Assembly: GCF_963678635.1 (NCBI RefSeq)
Contig: NC_087067.1
Location: 21,448,596 to 21,512,595 of the forward strand
Source: Symsagittifera roscoffensis
Lineage: Eukaryota > Xenacoelomorpha > Acoela > Convolutidae
Direction of reading: 5' to 3'
DNA: 64,000 nucleotides
The first letter of the stretch is position 1; every line of letters begins with the position of its first letter. Positions 55,940-64,000 of the stretch are shown here, piece by piece. The translations under genes and the position numbers were made by a program. A model generated the notes under the pieces. The model made no database searches, was not told where the DNA came from, and worked only from the letters and a program-made list of their open reading frames with translations.

Positions 55940-57370
55940 TCCTGGTATTCGGCTTCGTGACGCACCACCGTTTTTTCTCCAGACCAATTCCGAATTTTGA
56001 ACTGGGCGCTTTTGACGGACTTTTCGAAACTGTTCGAGAGGTACTGATGTCCTAGTCTTGGTTCACGAAAAATTCAGCTGCGGTTTTTTTTCGCAGAATA
56101 AGGGGATTTTTAAATTTGCAAGTTTGGTCATTTTGGGAGAATTAACGCGCGATATAATTTGTGGTATTAAAGCGTAAGCGGCAAACTAAATCGTTCCAAA
56201 TTCAATTTAAGCCAGCAATTTGCTCTTATAAATGCATTTCCAGACTCAAAATTTGTCGCTTTGTACTTGACATAGCGTGAAGGGGGATGAAATGGAGAAA
56301 AAAAAATGTTTTTTAAAAAGGCATTTTTTGAACTTTTTTTCTAATTCTCCAATCATTTTATCCAATAGTTAAATCAGTTTGGCTTTGAAAGGCTGTGAAC
56401 CTTGAGGGGGAGGGGGAGGATTTTAACTAAGTCTCTTGTTTTTGTCGGTATTTACATGGCCAATTTTTAATTTAGGACCTATGAATACGCATCCATCTTG
56501 AGATTTTTGATCAAGAAACAAAGATAGCAATTATTCAATTATTGTTCCAACTTTCGTAACAAATGTAACTGAATATTTGTGCTCGGGGTATCTTGACAAG
56601 AAGATGTGTTGATATTAAAATATTTTTTTTTTGCTTCTACTAGAAACTATTTTGTTCTCACAGTAAACTCTGTGGAAAACAAAATAGGCGAGAGGCGACT
56701 GTAGAGTTTGAACAAAAAATTTGAACTTATTAATTGTCTTTGTCTAGTTGTTCCGAATTTCGATACGAAAGTAACGGAATATTTTTGCTCGGGCTGGGAT
56801 TTTTTTTCTTCAGACAAATTTCGACTTTATAATTAGCCATTTTTGACGGAATGTATTTTTATCAACCAAAAGGTATTATTGTTCTGAGCTTAAATTTGAA
56901 AGTTATTTCACCTCTGATCATTTTTCGTTAAAATACGGGAGTTTAAAGATCGCCATTTTGGTCAATTTTGGAAAATTAACGCGCGATATATTTCGCGCTA
57001 TCTACGCGTAAGCTGAGATTTATTCCGTCTTTGAAATCGTTCTAAATTGGTTAAAGGAAGCGTATTTGCCATAATTGATTTGTTACTATTTGTCTGGACA
57101 TGCCTAATTTTGGTCTGGAAAGTTTGAATATGCCAAAAACTTGTCGCGAAAGTCTGGACATGAGTCTGGGACCTCGGCTCGGGTAGGAGCGAATTCTGTC
57201 ACTTTGTACTTTATACGGCGTGTGGGGAGATGATTTTTGCAAAAATCTCAAATTAAAAAAATATTTTAATTTTTTTTATATTCAACTTTTCATTTTTTTT
57301 ACTGCTCCATAGATCTTAAACGCCAGTTGGAACAGTCAAGAGTTCGCCCTGATACGAGCAGTCTTGTTGA
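55940..57370. repeat. Diverged copies of the 5.6-8.1-kb repeat family
   Basis: 56,740-57,370 follows the second half of the 1.2-kb unit block by block: TTTCGATACGAAAGTAACGG, CTCGGG(C/G)TGGG, TTGACGGAAT, TTAACGCGCGATATATTTCG, GCGTAAGC, TTATACGGCGTGTGGG and CCCTGATACGAGCA. 55,940-56,310 is a more eroded copy (GAATTAACGCGCGATATAA). An insertion with TCTGGACATG words (57,090-57,175) interrupts the better copy. Confidence 0.75.
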
Positions 57371-58721
57371 TATTAGTGAGTAATTACATTTATTTTTCGT
57401 GAACTCTTTTTTTATTGGATGAATCTCTTTTTATTGGATGAATCTTTTTTAACGACATCCACTCTTTTGCAAAAGGGGGAGATCAGTTTCTAGGTTTAAA
57501 ATTCTCATATGTTTAACCGGGAGTAGGTCTAGAATTTTCTTGATTTTTCGAAGGAGGCGATTTTTCAAAAAAAAAATTGAAATTTTATCGATCTTTTTTT
57601 AGGTTGATCAAAATAATTTTCCGAGCTATCACAAATCAAAATTTAGTCAAACTAGGGTCTTTATTATCTTTGCTGCAGGCAAGATTCTGAAAATAAACAG
57701 ACCAAATTGCGTTTTTTTGGCGCGCTTCCTCATATTTTGTACTCGAGGGGGGATGTAGTTAACGAGATCCCAATTTCACTAAATGTAGTCTCTGTACACA
57801 AACAACACTTACACTCGAATTTGGGCTGAACTATCATACTGATTTGATCATTGCACTTTAGCCATAGATAGTCAGATTGTCGGCCTGAAGTTTCGGAAAT
57901 TTGTCTTTAAGCAAAAATTTTGAGCAAATTTTGAAAACAGATTTTTCTGAACTATTTGGAATTCATTTTCTGGCGAATTGTCCCTGAAAAGCATATATGC
58001 AGCCAAGTCTCATTTTTATTAACCCACACATAATTCCCGCCGTATAACTTTATTCTTAATAAAAAGAGCATTTCTTTTCATTTCTGAGAAATCAGACAGA
58101 ATATATCTCAATGAATTTGATTCAGTTGTACTGAATGAAATACAGCTATCGGAAATACACGTTCACTTACCCTACAAAGAAGCTTCTTGTCATTAAGTGA
58201 ACGACTTCTCACTAAAGGGCTAAACTGCATAAAGACTAAAGCTATAGCGACAATTGTGACATTAAGTTTTGGCAAGAAATACATCTTTAAAAAGAAAGCT
58301 TTCTATAGAAAATTAATTATAAGAGTTATACTTTTTCAGATGAAATAAAGCTATTGTTACCTTCTGTGAATTTGGCCGCATTATATATCCTTGGGGCTAG
58401 TTTTAGTTTTAAGTAAAGTTTCAGTTAGGGTTTTGATGTCATCCGTGTTTTGAAGTCTGACTGTTGGCTATGGCTATGTTCGGACAAAATTTCACTTTCA
58501 GTTACAGTTACAATTGCGATCGCATCAAATACAGTTCAAGTTATGACGTTTGACTGCTTGAATAATTACATGATGTAAATAAATACACTTATAAATATTA
58601 ACCGAGGTTGTGAGGAGGCGGTCAAAAATAGACAACTTTTATTTCATACCTGTCAAAAAGTTAACAAATACTATATAAATCAATCAGAATTGCGAACAAA
58701 GCAACTCGGGAAAAAATACCA
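57371..58721. other. Non-coding stretch, includes G-rich repeat relative
   Basis: 57,520-57,760 is the relative of the 5.2-kb G-rich repeat. The remainder to 58,721 holds no supported feature. Confidence 0.45.
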
Positions 58722-59048
58722 GAGTCGAGATTTTTCACCTAATTTGAAGCAAGATTTGAGCGTTTTTTTTTATGACTACGCTCAAAATCTTGCTTCATAA
58801 TGAGCAGTTTGAGCAATTTTTGAGCGGTTTCTCTAAAAAAAAAACGCTCAAAAACCGCGCAAGATTTGAACGGTTCTTGAGCGGTTTTTCTAGATAAATC
58901 GCTCAGAAAGCGTTCAAATCTTGCGCGGTTTTTGAGCGGTTTTTTTAGATAAACCGCTCAAACCTCTCAAGATTTTGAGCGCAATCGTGTAAAAAATCGT
59001 CTCAGACCGCTCAATTCTTGCTTCAAATGAGGTGAAAAATCTCGACTC
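58722..59048. repeat. 327-bp foldback palindrome
   Basis: GAGTCGAGATTTTTCACCT at the left end is mirrored by AGGTGAAAAATCTCGACTC at the right end, and the whole segment folds on a centre near 58,890. Matching inner arms are GAAGCAAG / CTTGCTTC, AACCGCGCAAGATTTGAACG / CGTTCAAATCTTGCGCGGTT and many GAGCGGTTT / AAACCGCTC words. Local hairpins can also form (CGCTCAAAATCTTGC region). No ORF. Probably a foldback-type element or a dsRNA-forming locus. Confidence 0.9.
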
Positions 59049-59121
59049 GGGGATTACCAAAGCCAAGACAAAAACTCTTGGTAATATCTTAGTAAGATTG
59101 GCCAATTTAGAAAAAAAATGG

Positions 59122-59172
59122 CACCACGAGGTCAAATTGTGTGTTTTGTGAACTGTAAGTGTATTGTGAAAT
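59122..59172. mobile_element. MITE left-end fragment, copy 5
   Basis: CACCACGAGGTCAAATTGTG followed by TTTTGTGAACTGTAAGTG, matching the left sub-terminal sequence of the other copies (TGTGAATTGTAAGCG). No right end found; truncated. Confidence 0.6.
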
Positions 59173-60041
59173 AAGATAGCTCTCTTTGATCTTTCTTTGA
59201 TCTTGGGTCTCCTCCCGGGTCGAGGTCCGCGACTAATTTTTCGACTTTGTAAGTCGCGGTCACGATCGGAAAAAAATTAACAGCAATCGGCGCGACCAAA
59301 CAAAAGTTAACAGCAATTGGGGAAAATAAATCGTATGAAAGTGATTCCTTCGATGTTAAAAAAGTTTTCTATTCTCAGTGAAGCCCTGGTCGAGGTCGGG
59401 GACTTAAGATAAAACCATTGCGACTCAAAATGGGCACGTTGCAACTTTGAGCAACCAAAAAAATTTATGCGACTTTGCGCGACCCAAAAAAGATATGCTG
59501 TGATTTACCGTGACCCAAAAAAGGGAAGTTGAAACTATTGCGACTCCAAAGTGGTATGTTTGCGACATTGTGTGACCGAAACATAGTTCGTAAAAACTGT
59601 TCAAATTGTATAAAAAAATCTGCGCTGTGATAGTTGAGTATGCAAAATATAATCAGACAATAAGCAGTACGACAATTTGTCTTTTTTCAACGCGAAAAAA
59701 TCTCTACGAAATGTACAATTGAGAAAAATTGACAATTAAGCTTGAATTGGACTACTATGCAAGCTATCAAACAATTCTGCGCTTCCGTTAGATGCCCGGG
59801 TAGCTTCCCAAATGGCATAATTCCCAAATGGCATAAAAATGGAAACTTTTCCCAAATGGCATAAATTTCAAGTTTTCATTGTAATTTAAACGTTTTCTAT
59901 CAATTTCTAATTCTATCATTTTGTCAGGAACGAAAACAATATGATTAACATTGACTCGCTTATATTAGAATTGTATAACTAGCATTTTATCATAAATGGG
60001 AATTTGTGATACCGTTTTTCAATACATAGGAACTGTATTGT
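59173..60041. repeat. Non-coding with short tandem repeats
   Basis: 59,215-59,530 has repeated GTCGAGGTC and GCGAC(T/C)..CGACCCAAAAAA words. 59,806-59,870 has three TTCCCAAATGGCATAA units. A TATGATA-like box (GGAATTTGTGATACCG, GAACTGTATTGTATGAC) precedes the next exon candidate. Confidence 0.55.
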
Positions 60042-60194
60042 ATGACTATCCAAGCCCAGCAACTTTTGCGATCTTTGTCAAATCTTGAAGAATTTTTGAA
60101 AAATCTCGAAGAAAAATGTTTGAAAACTTGTCAAGACCGTGTTAAGAATCTTGAAGACAAAAAGCAAAGATTACAAAGAACCTTGAAAACTTCA
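60042..60194 (+). CDS. Candidate first exon with coiled coil
   Basis: ATG at 60,042 gives MTIQAQQLLRSLSNLEEFLK, then NLEEKCLKTCQDRVKNLEDK and RLQRTLKTS. This is 51 codons with leucines at heptad spacing, followed by a consensus donor ACTTCA|GTAAGTTTTT at 60,194/60,195 (phase 0). The frame stays open to 60,371 if not spliced. The AATCTTGAAGA words it contains also occur in non-coding sequence near 45.2 kb, so a repeat-derived chance frame is possible. Partner exons not fixed. Confidence 0.35.
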
Positions 60195-61599
60195 GTAAGT
60201 TTTTATAAATACCTTGAATCTAAGAATAGAAGTGCATTTTTTGTTGAATTTGGTGGTACATTTGAACGAATTCAGTCTCAAATAATTATAAAATTAACGA
60301 TTGCAAAAAATATTAACATAAACATACTGAGAGCAGTCACATTTTTTTTCGAATACCCGCTATTTCTCTGATATTAAGCGTTAAAATCTCAAATAGCAAA
60401 CTGAAAATCATTTTTTCATCTCCAAAAATCCAAAAAAACTTGAACAGTTAAAGCTTTGATCTAAAAGCAAATGAAAAACTTTCAAACTTCATAATTTTGT
60501 AACTAGTTCATCAAACTAATTTTGATGTAATTTGTATATTTTTGTAGCGAAAAAGATCATTTTTTAAAATCTTTTAGTCGCCAAAGTCTGAAATTGGTCG
60601 CATAAGTTACGCCGCTGAATTTTGGCTCGCGCCGTTTTCTGAGAGGCGCCGCTCGTGCCGCTCCACCTTGGTTGTAAAACTCCCAGATGATTTTTTTTTT
60701 GGTTATGAAAGACTTGATATATCAAATAAGGGTGGCGAAATTTTGGTCGCGCCATCTCCATATTGGTCGCAAAATTGCGGTGAATCTCTTTGGTCGCCAA
60801 AATCTAAAAATGCCAAGTTTCAGTCAAAAACGTCTGGACATGCCAAAATGTGGTTGCGAAAGTCTCATGACATCAAAAGTTGTTGGAAAACCTAGGCATA
60901 AGTCGCAAACCTTGACCCACGATTGTGGTTCTAAATAAGTATTTTCAGTCAATGCAAATCAAACATTTACACGCAGTGCTACAAAATTTAATCTAAACTA
61001 AAGGTACTGATTGCAAGATATCAATTTAGGATAAAACCTTGAATTAAACCCCGAAGTTCAGAAGATTTGCCATAGTAGTTTAAGAAAATCAATCAAATGT
61101 ATAACTCAAAGTGGACCGAAATAAATAAAGCCGAAAAGCAATTTGCCAGAAAATTTTTTTCAAGCTGTTGAAACATTATAATACTCGATATACATGGTGA
61201 CCATGTTTAGCGTATTTCTAGTTTGTGTTTCTCAAAAGTATACTTGTCTCAAAGTTTTTGTTTTGCAATTGTTATTCATTATGCAATGAAAAAATATCGG
61301 AACGTATTTTTATTGCTTGGTGGCGACAAACAAAAAGATTTTTGCTTCAAAACCAAGTTGATGAGCGTAAAAACAATTTATAATCATGGTTTTTGGAATT
61401 TAGTTTACAAAAGTTTACTAAATGAAAACTAAAAGGGTAAATTGAAAATATTTTGTATGCTGCCACCAAACCTAGTTTCAGGCTTATCATGAGTTCGCTA
61501 TTTTTGAACATCATCTTATTAATTATCAAACTATTTGAATCGAACTTAGTTGAAAAGTTATGATTACTTTTTTGCTTTTTGTTTTTCTTACTCTTCTAG
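60195..61599. other. Non-coding stretch or intron
   Basis: No supported exon. 60,560-60,900 has GGTCGC(C/A)AAA and TCTGGACATGCC words shared with 57.1 kb. Would be an intron if the flanking exon candidates form one gene. Confidence 0.35.
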
Positions 61600-61715
61600 G
61601 TAACCTGTATGATTCTGACACATCGGAAAGCTCTAATACCGGACTTCGAGCGCTGACTACGCAACTGTTTCTTTTTTTTTATTTATACATTTATCTGGAG
61701 AGACGGACGGCATAA
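61600..61715 (+). CDS. Candidate exon, alternative 3-prime end
   Basis: Excellent acceptor (GTTTTTCTTACTCTTCTAG|GT) followed by 37 open codons in phase 1: NLYDSDTSESSNTGLRALTT then hydrophobic FLFFYLYIYLERRTA and TAA. The first 20 residues look like real coding. The hydrophobic run comes from a T tract and may lie past the true end. Confidence 0.35.
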
Positions 61716-62872
61716 CAGCTTGCAATTATTTGGGAACCATACTTGAAATCAATTGAATATAAATTTACAATTTTTTTTTGTTGTTGAGCTACTGCCATTA
61801 CACATTATCAACATTTCGTTGCCTCGTTTTTCTTGAGACGACGGGCAGTTAGGAAATTGAGGCGACAGGCAGTTTAAATTGCATGCATTCGGAAAAGTTT
61901 AAGAATTTATTGAGTCGACTCAACAAATTGTGAAATAGTCCACATTCATGTAAGTTATCCTTGAACATTAAACTATATATTGGGTGCTTCTTTTTTAAGA
62001 ATGCCATTAACAGATTTACTAATTCTGTTCATAAGCAAAAAGTGTCAGCGTGATTGTGTCAGCACTCTTATATGACCAGTTTGTAACATGCAATAATAAA
62101 TGTTTCGACTGTTCTTTAGTATATTTAGGATAAAATTTTAAGAAAAACAATGGGAAAAAATTGGTTGATTTTTTTCAAAAAATTTCTCACAATAAATTTC
62201 TCACAGTGAGCTTGTTTCGCAATTAGTTCAGAGCGAAATTAATGAGTCTAAGTCAACAGGCCGACGGAAGCTCACGCAGAAGGGACTTGAAGCAGAAGCT
62301 TACTCTGTACAACGTTAAATTGTCAACAGTAAAAAGTTTATTCACAAAATGTCGACTTGAAGTCCCTAATTTTACAATTCGGCTTGCAGTCCCGTTGGTT
62401 TGACGCAAAATTAAGACATAATAGGGGGTTCGGAAATTAGACGGCTCAAAAAAACAGAATTTGGAAATTAATTTTTTTTGCAAAACTAGCATATTGGACA
62501 CGAAGCAAAAAGTTAAAAACATTTTTAGCTTGAAACAAACATTCAAAATACAAAAATAGAGTTAGTAATCTGTTTGCACATCAAATTATTTTTTTAAATG
62601 ATTGAGAAAACGTTAATCAAAATATATAAAAACATTTTTGAAATGCATAATTTATACAAAAACGGCGTGTGAAAAAATGATTTGCATTGAAGAAAACTCG
62701 AATGAAAGTAGTTACTTGTAGGAAGCGAAAGTTATAAGTAATAACTTTAAAAATTTCACGAACGTTATTGATATAATTACGTCTAGTTTTCCATAGTTTA
62801 ATTTAGTTTTTTTGGTCTCGTCTATTTTGTTAGGTGCCCACACAATATAATGTTTTTTAGATTTGTTTTCAG
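61716..62872. other. Non-coding stretch or intron
   Basis: No supported feature. A doublet of GA(G/C)GACGGGCAGTT / GCGACAGGCAGTT lies around 61,840-61,875. Confidence 0.35.
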
Positions 62873-63090
62873 GGCATCAATATCTCTCTTTGAGATCATA
62901 CAAAAAACTTGAATTAATTCCGCATAAAATCTGCATTTCAAACAAGCGCGCTGAATATACTGCTGGAGAAATGATTTACAACAATTGCTATTATACCCTG
63001 TTAATAACGCATAAAAATTTAATTTTGTGTATTCAAACTTGTCCGAGAAAAATCAAAAGCCAGCCTGAGAATTTGTTTGTGACCACCTAA
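62873..63090 (+). CDS. Candidate terminal exon, family unknown
   Basis: Strong acceptor TTTAGATTTGTTTTCAG|GG, then 71 codons in phase 1 to TAA (63,088-63,090): HQYLSLRSYKKLELIPHKIC, ISNKRAEYTAGEMIYNNCYY, TLLITHKNLILCIQTCPRK, SQPENLFVTT. Composition and Cys spacing look genuinely coding. No family recognised. It enters in the same phase as the 61.6-kb exon. Confidence 0.5.
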
Positions 63091-64000
63091 AAAAGTTAAT
63101 AACGCGTAAGTTTTCAAAATCTTTTTGAATATTAGTTGTCAAACCTTAGTGTTTTTTGTTTATTGATTAAAAAAATATTTCTTGATAAGGATTTTCTGAC
63201 AGTTTTCAATGACCAACATAACAATTTTTGATGTGCTTTGCAATGGCATTGTTGTCTGAGTCGAATTTTCAAATTTACGTTTTGACCAAGGTTATGGCTG
63301 AACAAGATGTCATAACCTGACTAGAAATCCATACTTGGTGGAAACAAAAGCGATTTTGACCAAATTGATCAAAATATTCAAAAAAAACCTGGGCCCCGGC
63401 GTTTGAATTGTAAATTTTCCAAAATGTAACAAGGATAGCCGATTTTTGTGCAAGTAGAACAGAATGTTCCGGCAAAAATTTCGCACATTTTCTTTTGCAG
63501 TTTTTTGATTTTTTGAAAATTTTGATTCCAAAAAGGCGCTGAAATACTCAAAGTAAACAAAGATTACTTCAGTAAAACTAAGTTTAAACGTTTTGAAATA
63601 AACTATTGTGTAAGTTTTTAAGCAATTAAATTAACACCGCTCGCTCGCTTTATTCGCTCGAAATAAGACCAAAATCAAAAATTTCAAACCAGTTTTTCCC
63701 GACACTGAAAGAACTTTTTGGAAATGTGGTTGTTCGAATCACGACTAAAAAGCTTTGATTTGATATATCACTGAACCCAGCCTGAGGATTATTTGTTGTA
63801 CTCAATTTTGCGTCGAAAAAAAGAGAAAAAATTAAAACACACCCATATACAAAATTGCTCCCTTTTTTCAATGGTCGGAACAATTATGTGTGCGCGTTTT
63901 CTTTCCTGCAGCGAGATACTAATGTTCAAAAAGCAATCAAAACTGAATTACTTCAAGCTTATTTGTCAAAAATGTTGATCTCACGACATCAATTAGAGGT
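63091..64000. other. Non-coding right edge
   Basis: No supported gene. Frames on the minus strand at 63,275-63,560 overlap each other in three frames and have no splice context. Confidence 0.4.

Noticed and set aside
60564-60938. Overlapping frames on both strands near 60.6-60.9 kb
   Set aside because: They coincide with GGTCGC and TCTGGACATG repeat words shared with 57.1 kb, and three frames are open at once.

Overview
The window looks like a gene-poor, AT-rich stretch of an animal (metazoan) nuclear genome. Three things point that way. There are short exon-like pieces bounded by good GT/AG splice sites with matching phases. There are LTR retrotransposons of the Ty3/Gypsy class. There is also a fragment of a BEL/Pao-type pol C-terminus, a lineage known only from animals. 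There is no sign of bacterial gene organisation (no operons, no RBS-spaced start codons, no dense ORFs). I cannot name the species.

Left part (1-25 kb): mostly non-coding sequence and old repeats. It holds a roughly 400-bp CAA microsatellite, a 1.2-kb direct duplication (5.6-8.1 kb), and an array of about 1.15-kb diverged tandem units (9.5-15.1 kb) with a 1.08-kb inverted-repeat element nested in one unit. Smaller relatives of that element lie at 2.5, 9.3, 19.2 and 59.1 kb. The best host gene is a four-exon plus-strand model at 17.0-21.2 kb whose exon phases all agree. Weaker exon candidates lie at 3.4, 4.4, 15.2 (minus), 23.0 and 24.9 kb.

Middle (25-43 kb): a nest of retroelement debris. 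Two tandem copies of a 2.04-kb segment carry a BEL/Pao-like pol C-terminal fragment and a 36-bp minisatellite. Next come two tandem copies (A at 30.2-34.2 kb, B at 34.2-39.5 kb and beyond) of a Gypsy-class element. Both copies lack the whole reverse transcriptase and share the same stop codon in integrase, so the element was already dead or non-autonomous before it was duplicated. After integrase the base composition changes abruptly to A/C-rich, G-poor sequence carrying an envelope-like remnant with a membrane anchor and several further decayed reading frames of unknown function (to about 41.6 kb). A 0.4-kb direct repeat (29.34 and 42.68 kb) brackets this composite and may be its LTRs.

Right part (43-64 kb): a minus-strand host terminal exon at 44.0-44.6 kb. 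Then comes one structurally complete LTR retrotransposon (46.3-53.5 kb) with 291-bp LTRs, a perfect 5-bp target-site duplication, a tRNA-Ser-like primer site, and decayed gag, protease, RT, RNase H and integrase plus a long C-terminal extension. The last 10 kb is repeat-derived non-coding DNA with a 327-bp foldback palindrome and three plausible plus-strand exons (60.0, 61.6 and 62.9 kb).
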